Counted from the first letter of the stretch, positions 45,276 to 55,846 are shown. The stretch: 64,000 nucleotides of DNA from CALARM01 sp036746235 (GCA_036746235.1 DAIOEN010000009.1:10788-74787); one strand, 5' to 3'. A program made the numbers and translations. The notes: generated from the letters alone by a model not told the origin.

Positions 45276-47494
45276 TCCGTTACATTAATAACAGTCTGGG
45301 GAGATTTATTGCCTGAACTGTCTATAGCAATAACAGTTATAGTATGCTGTGTTCCTGAGCCGAAGAATGATGTGTATTTATCATAAAAATATCCCTTTTC
45401 ATCTGCAGAAATTCTTTTTGTTCCTGCCACCCCTCTTACAGGTAATACATTGAATAAATTTGTTTGATATTCATATGTTATCTCAACTGTTGCATAGGGC
45501 TTTGTATAGCCTTTTATTTCAACCGGAAAGGTTACCTTCTGACCGCTCTGTATACCTGCTATATTTGGTGCATTAAACCCCTGTTCAACATCAAATGTGA
45601 CGGGAGGTTCTACTACTAAGGTGTCTTCTACTGTCTGACTTTTTAGATGAACGATGATTTTTGTTCCTGATGCTCTGGACTGAGAAGTTACCGGATATTC
45701 TCCGTAATATGTTCCGCCTGCTGTTTCTTTCATTGGTATATTTACGAGACCTGTTATTTCAAACCATCCAAGACATCCGCTTGCACCGTACATTGTAACC
45801 TGCAGGTTCTGTCCTGTTTTCAGCGGTAATTGTCCGTTATGAGATGCAGAAGAGATAAGACCTTTTGCAGGAGGTGATATGATAAAAGACCAGCCATACT
45901 GGACACTGTTGCCATTTTCATCCTGTGCGGTAAGCACGACCCATATATTTCTTTTCAGAGGAAGGGGATTGGTCGGATTGTAGGCTATAAACATAGGTGC
46001 CTTTGTAATCTGCCCCGTTACATCCACTCCGTCTACTGTTAATTTTACTGTCTGAGGGTTTACAAGACTTCCTTTTTGCGTATCAAAGGTTACATATATA
46101 TTCGGTCTATCACTTTCTACTGTTGCACCGTTTAGAGGTGATACTTCCAATACTGAAGGAGAAATACCTGCCAGTGTAACAGGGCCTGTCTGGAAGATAG
46201 GAGCCTCTTTCCCGCTCTTTGAAAGATGTCCCAGAAGATAAGCTTCCCTTGCACTGTCTCCTGCAAGAACCCTGTAGATTCCTTCATAAATACCTGGCTG
46301 TATTTCAGTCATAGGTATATTTGATTTGAAATTGGTAATATCAAAAAAAGCTGTGCCCCCCTGGACACCTTTTAATGTAACCCTGAGTTCATCTCCTTTT
46401 TTTAGTGGTTTCGTTCCATTATGAGTAAAAGAAACAATCTTTATCTCTTCCGAAGGAGTTGGCTGAACAGAACCCAGATTGACTGCTACAGTATCCTGAA
46501 TGTTTACAGACATATTATCTTTTTTTAAATAACCTGTTATTATGCCATTTGAAATATTATCTGATCCTTTTACTGTATAGGTTCCCTTATAGGTACCTGG
46601 CTGAATTTCACCCATGTTCAGTTCTCTGATTATATTTCCTATATCAAATGTAGCCTGTCCTCCTGCAGTTCCTGTCATAATTACTTCCATGACATCTCCC
46701 GGACGAAAAATGGGAGAACCATTATGAGATATTGAAGTAATTTTTAGATCGTCTGCTACCTGACCCATAGATATTTTTTTTTCTGCCTGTGCTACAGATG
46801 GGGCGGAGTTATCCTTTGAAAGATATCCTGTTATAACAATATCTTTCCCTCTGTCAGTAGATTTTACCGTATAGGTGCCTTCATATTTTCCTTTATCTAC
46901 TTCATTCATAGTAACTCCCGTTACTATACCGGGTATGTCAAAAGTTGCTTTTCCTTCAAGAGTGCCTATAATGGTTACTGTTAATACCTCGCCTGCTCCC
47001 AGAATACCTGTACAATTGTGCATAATTGCATATATAGCAGTAGCCCCCTGTGTGGTACCACCCTGCATACCCTGGGTGTTAATAAATATAGATCTTGTTT
47101 TCCCAACCCATTTTACTTCTGCTCCAAAGGCCTGTCCTACAAATCTTAAAGGTACGAGAGTTCTTTCATTTATGCTTATTGCAGGCATATCAAGTTTTCT
47201 TATCTGGCCATTTACATAGGCTTCGGTACTGTTCAGCGTAAGCTGTACTGTAGTAGTGCCTTTGGTTGACGTAATGGTTTTTGTTTTACTGTTAAAGTCT
47301 ACTGTTGCTCCCAGTTTGTCAAATATGGCTCTCATAGGAACCATTACGTAGCTATCTTTTTGAAGTGGTGGTACATCGAAAAAGATTTCTCTCCCATCAA
47401 TGTAAACTCTTATAACCTCCTGGGCTGAAAGGTTTAGAGTAAGGCAGATAAGAATCAGACATAAAGAAATTGTTTTAATTATGAATTTTTCCAT
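45269..47494 (-). CDS. Secreted surface protein: copper-amine-oxidase N domain plus Ig-like repeats
   Basis: This 741-residue protein has a signal peptide (IIKTISLCLILICLTLNLSA). Residues 27-140 hold the copper amine oxidase N-terminal-like domain pair with VMVPMRAIFDKLGATVDFN and RTLVPLRFVGQAFGAEVKW, common in Gram-positive-type surface proteins. At least four repeats of about 85 residues follow, each with SHNGxxPLKxGDxLxVxMxGxxGGxAxFDI and PGxYxGxYxV. The C-terminus is Ig-like. It is probably an extracellular or cell-wall structural or binding protein. The stop is CAG-TGA in a heptamer. Confidence 0.85.
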   Translation of the reverse strand: MEKFIIKTISLCLILICLTLNLSAQEVIRVYIDGREIFFDVPPLQKDSYVMVPMRAIFDKLGATVDFNSKTKTITSTKGTTTVQLTLNSTEAYVNGQIRKLDMPAISINERTLVPLRFVGQAFGAEVKWVGKTRSIFINTQGMQGGTTQGATAIYAIMHNCTGILGAGEVLTVTIIGTLEGKATFDIPGIVTGVTMNEVDKGKYEGTYTVKSTDRGKDIVITGYLSKDNSAPSVAQAEKKISMGQVADDLKITSISHNGSPIFRPGDVMEVIMTGTAGGQATFDIGNIIRELNMGEIQPGTYKGTYTVKGSDNISNGIITGYLKKDNMSVNIQDTVAVNLGSVQPTPSEEIKIVSFTHNGTKPLKKGDELRVTLKGVQGGTAFFDITNFKSNIPMTEIQPGIYEGIYRVLAGDSAREAYLLGHLSKSGKEAPIFQTGPVTLAGISPSVLEVSPLNGATVESDRPNIYVTFDTQKGSLVNPQTVKLTVDGVDVTGQITKAPMFIAYNPTNPLPLKRNIWVVLTAQDENGNSVQYGWSFIISPPAKGLISSASHNGQLPLKTGQNLQVTMYGASGCLGWFEITGLVNIPMKETAGGTYYGEYPVTSQSRASGTKIIVHLKSQTVEDTLVVEPPVTFDVEQGFNAPNIAGIQSGQKVTFPVEIKGYTKPYATVEITYEYQTNLFNVLPVRGVAGTKRISADEKGYFYDKYTSFFGSGTQHTITVIAIDSSGNKSPQTVINVTEQ

Positions 47495-47725
47495 AAAATA
47501 ACCGCCTTTCTAAATAATGAATGTTTTATTTATGAACCTGTACATATTATTTAGTCATTTATCAGAAAAACCCTTTTTATAATTTCTCTGGAAATAGTTG
47601 TTTGTACGATAGAGTTTTACTGATTTTTCCCATTAACAGAGAAATAAATTATAACAGTTTATGACACTGACTATAAAGGATATTCGTTCTATGAACTAGA
47701 ATATTTTCTATCTGTAAGTAATCCT

Positions 47726-47753
47726 CGCGTCACGCGTCACGCGTCACGCGTCA
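47726..47753 (+). repeat. Heptamer tract: CGCGTCA x4, then TGATAAT
   Basis: Four perfect units with CCT entry and TGATAAT exit, 27 nt before the TamB-like start codon. Confidence 0.95.
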
Positions 47754-47780
47754 TGATAATCAGACAAGAGATTTTATTTT

Positions 47781-50700
47781 ATGAAGAGAAAAAAAATATT
47801 TCTATCCATATTATTGTTTATTATCCTTTTATCATGCCTATTTATCTATATAAGTGCAAAAAATTATTCATGGGATAAAGTAATAGGTAAAGAAGTGCAG
47901 AAAAAAATTAACGGAACTTTTTCTGTAGAAACTGTGGCCTTTAATCTGTCTCATGTTACCTTGAAAAATATCGCTTTAATTTCTCTGAAAGGTGAAAAAG
48001 TAATAACAGCAGATACTGTAATAGTAGAATATCATCTGAAAAACTATCTGAAAAACAGTGAGCCTCTGGAATGTATAAGCCATGTTTCCGTAATAAATCC
48101 TGTAATCAATGTGACCTGTTCTTCTGAAGGTAAATGGAATTTTCAGGAGCTTTTTAAGGCAGGGAAGAAACAAGTTATACCTTTTAATGGTACTATAGAA
48201 GTCATAAAAGGAAAGCTTATATTATTATCCAATAAAAAAGAGCTGCCTTTAAATCTTTCTATGACTGACCTTAATGGAAAAGCTGACCTGTGGGCAAATC
48301 CTTCTTTTAATTTTTCTATCACAGGCCGTGAAGGCCCGTCATGTTTATCTCTGAAAGGAGAAGGTGACTATATAAAATCCAGATTTTTTGCCACAGCAGA
48401 GCTTTCAGATATAGATATGTCGAAATGGGGAAAACTTGTCCATATAAAACACCTGGATTTGACAGGAGGTAAAATAAATACCACATTATCTCTTTCCTTA
48501 TTTCCAAAGAAAAATGGTGACCTTTTTTTGAATATGGAAGGAGACGGAAATATAAGAGAAGGCTCTGCCGATTGTTTTGAAGGAAAGGTTCAGGTGAATA
48601 ATATTAAAGGAAATATGAAATTTGAAGGGGATAGCCTCACCCTGTCAGGTATTCAGGGTACAAGAGAAAAGTCTTTTGTAAATATTTCCGGCAAGATTTC
48701 TTTTCTTCAAAAAGATCCTTTTGTGGAACTATCAATTTCTTGTCCGGATTTTCAGGCAGATCCTGTGATTGATAAATTTTTCCCTGAAGTTGAAAAATAT
48801 AAGATCAGAGGTACAGTGTCTATTAAAACATTTATAACAGGACCGGCTCATAAAGCGATCTTTCTTTCTACCATAACTTCTCAATCAATTAGAATAAAAG
48901 GAAAAATCTGTAAAAATCTTTATGCCAGAGGATCATTCCGGGAGAAAAAGCTTCACATTCAGGAAGTAACATGTTTGTTCGGAGGAGGAGAGGTATTTAT
49001 TAAAGGTTTTGCCCTCGTTCCTGAGAAACCGAAAGAACCTGATATGGATATAAGTCTGGAAGCAAAAGATATTAACCCTGAATGTATGTCACTCTTTATA
49101 CCGGAACTTGAAAAATTTAAATTAAATGGTTCCGTAAACTCTAAAATTTTTATTCTCGGTCATAAGGATAATCCTATCGTAAGTGCTGATATAACCTCTT
49201 CAAAAGGGCTGAATGTTATGGGGTTAAATTTTCAAGGTCTGGAAACTTCTTTTACTTATTTCAATAAAACCCTGAGTATAAGTAATCTTGCAGGCTATAC
49301 ATCTTCAGGCTCAGTCGAACTTGTGGGTCATATAATAAATGTCAAAAAACCGGTTTTTAATTTGTGTGCAGACGGCAATAATTTTAGACTTGACGATTTA
49401 CAGGGCATGTTTCCTGAACTGGCTTCTTCAGGTTTTTCAGGCATGTCCGATTTTTCCATAGAGATCTGCGGCAGTGAAAATGATGTTATGGCAAGGGGAA
49501 TTTTCTCTGATGCTTCTTTAACAGTAAGGGGGCAGAATATAGACCATGGAAGGTGTAACTTCGAATTTGCAGATAAGTTTCTCCTTGTGAGTGATCTGTA
49601 TGCTCTCTGGAACGGAAATCCGATTACAGGCAGAGGGATTATTTCAGCCGACTCTGAAAAGACAATCGATTTATTTTTGAATTCTCCTCAAATAAAAGCT
49701 GAAACTATTTCCTCTCTCTATCCTCCTTTAAGTAAATATAAAATCAAGGGTACATTGAAGATTGATGTCTCGGCAAGAGGGCCTTTAGAGACTCCTCTTA
49801 TAGCAGGAAATATAGAAATTCCTGATATGGATATTGATACTTATAAATTAAAGGACTTTAAAGCCTGCGGTTATTTTAAAAACAGTGATCTTTCTATTCC
49901 TTTTATAAAAGGTAATTTATTAAATATTTCCGTTAAGAAATCTGTTCTTCCTTTTGAAGGGAAACTGAGTCTTTCAGGCATATCAGGTAATATGTCAGGT
50001 ACTGTTCACATTCTTTCTCCGGGAGGATTATGGCATGGAGTTAATCTCGGAAAGGTAGAAACTTCCGGTTATATATCGAAAAATAAAATCTTTGTTAATT
50101 ATCTTAATGTAGTTGAAGGCCAGGGTAAAGGGAAACTGGCAGGTATCGGCTATATAAGCAAAGATGATATAAACTTTATGTGCTGGGGCAGAAATATGGA
50201 TCTTCATATTCTGGATAATATAAAAGAAATACCTGAAACCCTTCAGGGCTCTCTTTCTTTTACAAGTCTTGTGAAAGGTTCTATCGTGAACCCTGAGATA
50301 AGCGGAAATTTACTGGTTAAAAAAGGAAGATACGGGAATATAAAATTTTCTCTTAATTCTGATTTTACTCTTCTGGAAAAGAAACTTTTATTAAACAATC
50401 TTTGTCTGTTAAGAAAAAACGGTATGTATAATATGACAGGAGAAATAGAGCTTAAAGACAGATATAAATTTATTCTTGAGACAGAGATGGAAGGTGCAAA
50501 GATTTCCCAGTGGAAAGAATTTGCATCTGTGCTGAAAACCTTTGCTATTGACGGTGACGTGAGGGCTAATATGTCTCTCAGGGGGAATTTTGAAGATCTT
50601 AAAGACAGTAATTTTGCTGATAAATTGGACGTATCAGGAAAGGTCGCGATTTTTAATGGTACAGTCAGAGGAATCAAGATAGATGTTTTAGATACTGATT

Positions 50701-53135
50701 TTTCTCTTGAGGAAGGTACTGTCAACCTGTCTCATTTTAATATGGCAAGGGAACATTCTTCCATACAGGCAAAAGGTTCTTATAATATAAAAAGTAAGGA
50801 ATTAAGTTTTAATTTTGTAAGTCAGAAATTTTATTTTAAAGATTTTCAGGAATTGTTTAATAAATATTCCCTGAAAGGACAGGGACAGATCAGAGGCTCC
50901 TTGCTCGGAACAAAGGATAACCTTGCAGGGTGGGTGGACTTTAAATTGTTAAAACCGGAATTCAACGGACATATGGTAGACTGGGCTTCGGGAATAGTGA
51001 ATTTTCAGGGGAAAGAACTTATATTGAGAAGCCTTTTTATAAAAAAGAATAATGATGTTTATGGAGGGGGAGGAAATATAAATTTACTGGCAGATCCTGA
51101 ATTATTCCTGGTTTTTCATGCACAGGATGTTGAAATTTCTGACCTCCTCAAGGTTGCTATGATAAAATCTCTCCCTCCTTTAAAGGGAAAACTATCCTTT
51201 CAGACCTATCTTCGGGGAACAATAAGTAAACCCATTGTTTCCAGTACCATGAAAATAGAAAATATGAATATAAATTCTTTTCCTGTTGAAAGGATAAGTG
51301 CAGAATTTCATCTCACCCAGAAAGAAATAAATATAGGCCATCTTGAAGTGAGATCGGGAAAAATGTTTCTGACAGGCTATGGACATATGAGCAGTGGTAA
51401 GGATACCTATTTGACTATGGAAGGTAAGAATATTCCCCTTGATTTAGTGGAAAAAGCCTGTATGTCAGGTAATAAATTCAATCTGGAAGGCAGGATGGAT
51501 TTGAATTTAAATGCATCGGGACCTACCGATAAATTGAATTTAATAGGTTCTTTTCAGGTAATAGACGGTATGATAAACAATTATAAAATATCCAGAATAA
51601 GAAGTCTTCTGTCATATGACGGAAGTATATTGAATTTAAAAGACCTTCGATTTGTGGAAAGGGATTTTAATCTCATAGCCAGCGGAACTGTACCTGTTAC
51701 ATTGAAAAGAGATAAGCTGTGGGGATTGGACTTTCCGTCTCCTATGAATATAGTTGTAACGACATCAGCCAATGATCTTAGTATTTTAAATGTTTTTAAC
51801 CCTGATTTTGAAGGAACAAAGGGAGATATAAAAAGCAAACTTAATATAGGAGGAACTCCTCTCAATCCTGAACTGAACGGAGAAGTTTCAGTGGAAAACG
51901 GCACGATAACTCACAGGATGTTCAGAGAACCTTTAGAAGAATTCAAGATGTCTCTCTTTGTAAACAATAAAAATATCATTCTGGATAAATTGAAAGGCAC
52001 GATTGGTAAAGGCTCCATCAATGGTTCCGGTTCTGTAAGCCTTGACCATTTTATGCCTGGCGAGATTAATATTAATATGGAAGCAAATAAGATACTTCTG
52101 GATTTACCCGATTATTTTAAATCTGAAATAACCTTTAATTCTTTGATAAAAGGTACCTTAAGTAAACCTGTGATTACCGGAGATATAATGCTTGATGATT
52201 ATAATGCCCGTCTTTACAGCGGGATTCTTTCTTTTTCCTTTGATAAGAAATCAGGAAATATAGAAGATATGTTTTCTCTGATTAATTCTGATGTTAAAGT
52301 GGATAATGAACAGGGACCTCTCTTCAGTAATATGGGTAATGTAACACTTGATCTTAATATGAAAATAGGCAGTGATTACTGGATTGACAGTCAGATGTTT
52401 CGTATAAGACCCAGGGGAGAAGTCCGAATAGGTGGAAATTTATCCTATCCCGTTCTCTCAGGTATTATCGATGTGCCTCAGGGAAGTATTAACCTTATAG
52501 GAACAAGTTTTGATATAAGAGATTCTCAGTTGACTTTTATGCAGGACAACGGATTTATACCGGTTTTATCTGTAAGAGCCAGTACTTTTTTTCAGGGTAA
52601 AGAAATTTTCGTAGATGTCCTGGGGCCGGCAAACAAACTGAGCACGAATTTTACATCAAATCCTCCCATGCCCAGCAATGATTTACTGCGTATGTTAAAT
52701 CCTGAGATTGGATACCAGAGTAATATTGATAATACGAATATTTTTCAGAATACAGTTCTTAATCTTACAAGCAACACTTTTTCCGGCTATGTTTTCAATC
52801 CTATTGAAGAAACACTGAGCAAGGGTCTGGGGCTAGATATTTTCTCCATAAATCTTTCTCAGAACGGCAATGTCGGTATTGAAATAGGAAAACAGCTTAA
52901 TGACTGGCTGAGTATGTCTTACCGTATTTATAATAGAGATGAACTTAATCAACTGAACAGCAGTACCTATATAGTTGAAAGGGCAGTCCTTAATCTTCAG
53001 TTTAAATTAAAACAGAGTAAATTTGATCCCCAGATTAATTCTCCTTTAGATCCTACATTTAATTCCACTTTTAATATAGGCACAAATACGACAGGAGATT
53101 TAAATACAAAATTCCTGTTTGATTACAGATTTTAG
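47781..53135 (+). CDS. TamB-like / AsmA-type envelope bridge protein
   Basis: 1784 residues. An N-terminal membrane anchor (IFLSILLFIILLSCLFIYIS) is followed by very long repetitive beta-rich sequence, in which units of the type GxxxxPxxxxxxxxxxxxxxxG recur (for example GPLETPLIAGNIEIPDMDID). The C-terminus is a DUF490/TamB domain: YPVLSGIIDVPQGSINLIGT, then FDIRDSQLTFMQDNGFIPVL and EIFVDVLGPANKLSTNFTSN. Such proteins span the periplasm and move phospholipids or outer-membrane proteins, so this supports a diderm cell. No TamA/BamA gene is adjacent. The longest gene in the window; a heptamer tract lies directly before it and a 119-bp tract directly after it. Confidence 0.9.
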   Translation: MKRKKIFLSILLFIILLSCLFIYISAKNYSWDKVIGKEVQKKINGTFSVETVAFNLSHVTLKNIALISLKGEKVITADTVIVEYHLKNYLKNSEPLECISHVSVINPVINVTCSSEGKWNFQELFKAGKKQVIPFNGTIEVIKGKLILLSNKKELPLNLSMTDLNGKADLWANPSFNFSITGREGPSCLSLKGEGDYIKSRFFATAELSDIDMSKWGKLVHIKHLDLTGGKINTTLSLSLFPKKNGDLFLNMEGDGNIREGSADCFEGKVQVNNIKGNMKFEGDSLTLSGIQGTREKSFVNISGKISFLQKDPFVELSISCPDFQADPVIDKFFPEVEKYKIRGTVSIKTFITGPAHKAIFLSTITSQSIRIKGKICKNLYARGSFREKKLHIQEVTCLFGGGEVFIKGFALVPEKPKEPDMDISLEAKDINPECMSLFIPELEKFKLNGSVNSKIFILGHKDNPIVSADITSSKGLNVMGLNFQGLETSFTYFNKTLSISNLAGYTSSGSVELVGHIINVKKPVFNLCADGNNFRLDDLQGMFPELASSGFSGMSDFSIEICGSENDVMARGIFSDASLTVRGQNIDHGRCNFEFADKFLLVSDLYALWNGNPITGRGIISADSEKTIDLFLNSPQIKAETISSLYPPLSKYKIKGTLKIDVSARGPLETPLIAGNIEIPDMDIDTYKLKDFKACGYFKNSDLSIPFIKGNLLNISVKKSVLPFEGKLSLSGISGNMSGTVHILSPGGLWHGVNLGKVETSGYISKNKIFVNYLNVVEGQGKGKLAGIGYISKDDINFMCWGRNMDLHILDNIKEIPETLQGSLSFTSLVKGSIVNPEISGNLLVKKGRYGNIKFSLNSDFTLLEKKLLLNNLCLLRKNGMYNMTGEIELKDRYKFILETEMEGAKISQWKEFASVLKTFAIDGDVRANMSLRGNFEDLKDSNFADKLDVSGKVAIFNGTVRGIKIDVLDTDFSLEEGTVNLSHFNMAREHSSIQAKGSYNIKSKELSFNFVSQKFYFKDFQELFNKYSLKGQGQIRGSLLGTKDNLAGWVDFKLLKPEFNGHMVDWASGIVNFQGKELILRSLFIKKNNDVYGGGGNINLLADPELFLVFHAQDVEISDLLKVAMIKSLPPLKGKLSFQTYLRGTISKPIVSSTMKIENMNINSFPVERISAEFHLTQKEINIGHLEVRSGKMFLTGYGHMSSGKDTYLTMEGKNIPLDLVEKACMSGNKFNLEGRMDLNLNASGPTDKLNLIGSFQVIDGMINNYKISRIRSLLSYDGSILNLKDLRFVERDFNLIASGTVPVTLKRDKLWGLDFPSPMNIVVTTSANDLSILNVFNPDFEGTKGDIKSKLNIGGTPLNPELNGEVSVENGTITHRMFREPLEEFKMSLFVNNKNIILDKLKGTIGKGSINGSGSVSLDHFMPGEININMEANKILLDLPDYFKSEITFNSLIKGTLSKPVITGDIMLDDYNARLYSGILSFSFDKKSGNIEDMFSLINSDVKVDNEQGPLFSNMGNVTLDLNMKIGSDYWIDSQMFRIRPRGEVRIGGNLSYPVLSGIIDVPQGSINLIGTSFDIRDSQLTFMQDNGFIPVLSVRASTFFQGKEIFVDVLGPANKLSTNFTSNPPMPSNDLLRMLNPEIGYQSNIDNTNIFQNTVLNLTSNTFSGYVFNPIEETLSKGLGLDIFSINLSQNGNVGIEIGKQLNDWLSMSYRIYNRDELNQLNSSTYIVERAVLNLQFKLKQSKFDPQINSPLDPTFNSTFNIGTNTTGDLNTKFLFDYRF

Positions 53136-53136
53136 A

Positions 53137-53255
53137 CAGTGAGCGGTTATCAGTGACCAGTGAGCAGTAACCAGTGACTAGTGACCAGTGAGCAGTTATC
53201 AGTGACCAGTGAGCAGTTATCAGTGACCAGTGACCAGTGACCAGTGACCAGTTAT
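53137..53255 (+). repeat. 119-bp heptamer tract, 17 units of CAGTGAC class
   Basis: Units CAGTGAG, CGGTTAT, CAGTGAC, CAGTGAG, CAGTAAC, CAGTGAC, TAGTGAC, CAGTGAG, CAGTTAT, CAGTGAC, CAGTGAG, CAGTTAT, CAGTGAC x4, CAGTTAT. It begins 1 nt after the TamB-like stop. The longer unit pattern (CAGTGAC CAGTGAG CAGTTAT, 21 bp) is itself repeated twice. Confidence 0.95.
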
Positions 53256-53285
53256 ATTAACAGTTACTATTAAGCGTTTACGCTT

Positions 53286-53306
53286 CATGACTCACGACTC
53301 ACTGCT
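53286..53306 (-). repeat. Heptamer tract: CATGACT CACGACT CACTGCT
   Basis: Three units that include the stop of the HEAT-repeat gene on the minus strand (CAG-TGA). Confidence 0.75.
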
Positions 53307-54309
53307 GAATCTTTTCCACTTTTGTCAAAATATCCTCTATTGCTCTTTTTACTTCTATTTTCTTTTTCACCTTTTCTATAAGTTCTTCCAGTACTTCTTT
53401 AAGCCACTGTGCTTTTTCTCTTGCAAAGGCCTGTTTAAGTCCTACCAGTACAACCTGTCCTCCGAAATTTGTAAGAGCCTGGGCGGCATAAAATCTTACC
53501 TGATCACTCTGATCATTCAGGCTTTCAAGCAGTGGCTCCACTGCTCTCATATCACCGATTTTTCCCAGGGCTTCACAGGTGAGATACCTTACCTGATCTA
53601 CAGGATCTTTCAGACATCTTAACAGGGAAGTAACTGCTGTCATATCTCCGAGTTCTCCGAGAGCCCATACTACTCTGTGCCTTACCCTTTCATCCTGATC
53701 CGAAAGAGCTTTTCTCAATACAGATAGAGTTTCTCTGGAATTTAATTTCCCCAGGGCAGCTGCAGCATTGAATCTTATAACAGGATCAGGGTCATGTATG
53801 AATTCTACAAGTGAGTCTATTCTTTCCGATGCTCCGAGTTTTACCAGGGCATATACAGCCCACAGACGAACAAGTCTGTTATTATCTTCCATCATGGCAG
53901 TTATAAGAGGGCGAGCAACTTTTTCGCTGCTTAACATACCAAGTGCCTCGGCAGATCTTATTCTTACTGCTTCATCATCTTCTTTCAATGAAGTCTGAAG
54001 TGCTCCCAGTGCACGGGGGTCCTGTATCTGACCGAGTGCTCTTACAATGGAAGCTTTCATGGAGGAATTTGAATCTTTTAATTTTTCTATTAAATGGGGC
54101 ACTGCAGTATTGTCGCCCAGTTTCCCCAGGGCATATACTGCATTCCTTGCCACTTCTTCATCATCATCATTTATTGTTCTTATCAAAGCGTCTACTGCTT
54201 TTTTTTCTTTCAATTCTCCAAGTATATATGCTACATCGGCTCTAATATCTTCTCCGTCCAGTGCAAGCATTAACAGAGCTATTATATCCTGTTTTACGAT
54301 CATGTTCAT
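53299..54309 (-). CDS. HEAT-repeat (PBS lyase-like) protein, cytoplasmic
   Basis: 336 residues. About nine HEAT units of 31 residues, consensus DERVRHRVVWALGELGDMTAVTSL. No signal peptide. The start is ATG 54309 with CGGAGG upstream. A scaffold or phycobilin-lyase-like fold; no catalytic residue is recognised. A class A heptamer tract lies 17 nt upstream of the start. The paralogue at 54720 is divergent. Confidence 0.88.
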   Translation of the reverse strand: MNMIVKQDIIALLMLALDGEDIRADVAYILGELKEKKAVDALIRTINDDDEEVARNAVYALGKLGDNTAVPHLIEKLKDSNSSMKASIVRALGQIQDPRALGALQTSLKEDDEAVRIRSAEALGMLSSEKVARPLITAMMEDNNRLVRLWAVYALVKLGASERIDSLVEFIHDPDPVIRFNAAAALGKLNSRETLSVLRKALSDQDERVRHRVVWALGELGDMTAVTSLLRCLKDPVDQVRYLTCEALGKIGDMRAVEPLLESLNDQSDQVRFYAAQALTNFGGQVVLVGLKQAFAREKAQWLKEVLEELIEKVKKKIEVKRAIEDILTKVEKIQQ

Positions 54310-54325
54310 TGTCCTCCGTTGTTTT

Positions 54326-54353
54326 CGTGATGCGTGACGCGTGACGCGTGACG
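54326..54353 (-). repeat. Heptamer tract: CGTGATG CGTGACG x3, then CGAGGAT
   Basis: Four units. Read with the HEAT gene: ATCCTCGCGTCACGCGTCAC, then GCGTCACGCATCACG, then AAAAC, identical in layout to other leader tracts. Confidence 0.9.
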
Positions 54354-54359
54354 CGAGGA

Positions 54360-54667
54360 TTCTTTATATAATATAAAAAATACGAATTTTATGAAGAAAA
54401 TAATAAATATCTTTATTATTACAGAGTTTTTGCCAGTTAATTATAAGTCACAATTTGAGAAAAAGCAATATATAAGAGAAATCAGGATAAGTAATTTTAA
54501 TTGACTGGAGCAAAAACATCATGTCTATACATAATACATAATTGTTTCAGATACACTTTTACGCCTTTTTATTTTTTGTGCTCCGAGGAACCTTTATAAC
54601 CCATACAGGGCTTGCAATAAGAGATAATTTTTTATATAATCTAATTAATATTAAAGGTTTTTTTCCT
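54360..54667. other. Gap between divergent HEAT genes
   Basis: AT-rich, no gene with a start. A 27-codon open stretch on the minus strand near 54550-54640 (RLYKKLSLIASPVWVIKVPR) ends in a stop but has no start or ribosome site and may be a gene remnant. Confidence 0.4.
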
Positions 54668-54695
54668 TGCGTCACGCGTTACGCGTCACGCGTCA
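54668..54695 (+). repeat. Heptamer tract: TGCGTCA CGCGTTA CGCGTCA CGCGTCA, then CGATTAT
   Basis: Four units, 24 nt before the TTG start of the lipoprotein. Confidence 0.9.
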
Positions 54696-54719
54696 CGATT
54701 ATATAAGGGGGCAATTAAT

Positions 54720-55655
54720 TTGAAAAGTGCTGTTTATATAATAATTTTATTATTACTATTCAACTTTGTATCCAGTTGTAAAGGAGACAGTGATAAAGAG
54801 GATAAGAATCCTGAAACACTGATACGCAGGTTAGGAAGTGACAGAGATGATATTGTCACCGGTGCAGAAATCGAACTCAGAAACATGGGTAAAAAGAGTG
54901 TGCCATATTTAATAAAAGGTCTGAGAGATGATAATAAAATAATCAGACAGAAATCTGCCTATCTTCTCGGAGATGCCGGAGATGACAGTGCTGTTGAACC
55001 TCTTATTCTGGCTCTGAAAGACAGTGAAGGGCAGGTCAGGGGAGAAGCTGCTTCTGCTCTCGGATGGATCCATAATAAAAAATCAGTCGATCCTCTTATG
55101 GAAACACTTAAAGATAAAGATGAGTATGTAAGAGCGAAGGCAGCTTTTTCTCTTGGTAAAATGGGAGATAAAAAAGCTCTTGACCCTCTTATTAAAGCTC
55201 TTCAGGATAAGAGCCAGACTGTAAGAAAAGAAGCAGTTATAGCTCTTGGATTGCTTGGAGATATTAAATCAGTTCCCGGCCTTATAAAAATTCTGGATGA
55301 TGAACATCCCGATGTCAGGACAAAAGCAGCTTCCTCTCTCGGACAGTTAGGTGATAAAAAAGCTGTTGAACCACTCATGAAGAAAGTTGCCCTGAAAAAT
55401 GAGACACCTGAGGTAAGAATAGAGGCAATCTGTGCTCTTGGTTTATTAAAAGATAAAAAAGCTATCCCTGTACTGCTTGTTTCTTTAAAAGATGAAGACG
55501 GAACCATAAGAGCCTGGTCCTCAGATTCTATTGCCAGAATAGGTGATAAAAAAATTGCAGGTGACCTGGAAAAGGCTATTAAAACAGAAAAAATTTCAGA
55601 GGTGAAAGCCAGGTTACAGGGTTCTCTTGATCTGTTAAAAAAATCCGGAAAATAA
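54720..55655 (+). CDS. HEAT-repeat lipoprotein
   Basis: 311 residues from TTG (AAGGGGGC upstream). Signal IIILLLLFNFVSSC with lipidated Cys20. Eight HEAT units (for example DDSAVEPLILALKDSEGQVR) follow. A paralogue of 53299 but exported. Probably a periplasmic or outer-membrane-anchored scaffold. Confidence 0.87.
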   Translation: MKSAVYIIILLLLFNFVSSCKGDSDKEDKNPETLIRRLGSDRDDIVTGAEIELRNMGKKSVPYLIKGLRDDNKIIRQKSAYLLGDAGDDSAVEPLILALKDSEGQVRGEAASALGWIHNKKSVDPLMETLKDKDEYVRAKAAFSLGKMGDKKALDPLIKALQDKSQTVRKEAVIALGLLGDIKSVPGLIKILDDEHPDVRTKAASSLGQLGDKKAVEPLMKKVALKNETPEVRIEAICALGLLKDKKAIPVLLVSLKDEDGTIRAWSSDSIARIGDKKIAGDLEKAIKTEKISEVKARLQGSLDLLKKSGK

Positions 55656-55729
55656 TATTCCCGACACATATTTGGCCTGAAAATTGCACTTTTATTTTTA
55701 TTATAAATATTCCTGTTTGTTTTCCCTGC

Positions 55730-55846
55730 TTATTAGAATTTAAGTTGTCATGACGCGTAAGGCGTAACGGATTTAATCACTGCCCATCACGTATTAAACT
55801 TTACGCATTACAGGGTCATTATTTATGGATAATTATGAAACTAACA
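55730..55846 (+). repeat. ~118-bp dispersed repeat (family 3), copy 2
   Basis: TTATTAGAATTTAAGTTGTC, then TGACGCGTAAGGCGTAACGG, an inner part, then TTACGCATTACAGGGTCATT, then ATTTATGGATAATTATG. Same ends as 35751-35868 but with fewer heptamers. Confidence 0.75.

Noticed and set aside
54550..54640. Possible transposase or other gene tail
   Set aside because: About 27 codons with no start, ribosome site or recognisable motif; recorded only as a possible remnant.
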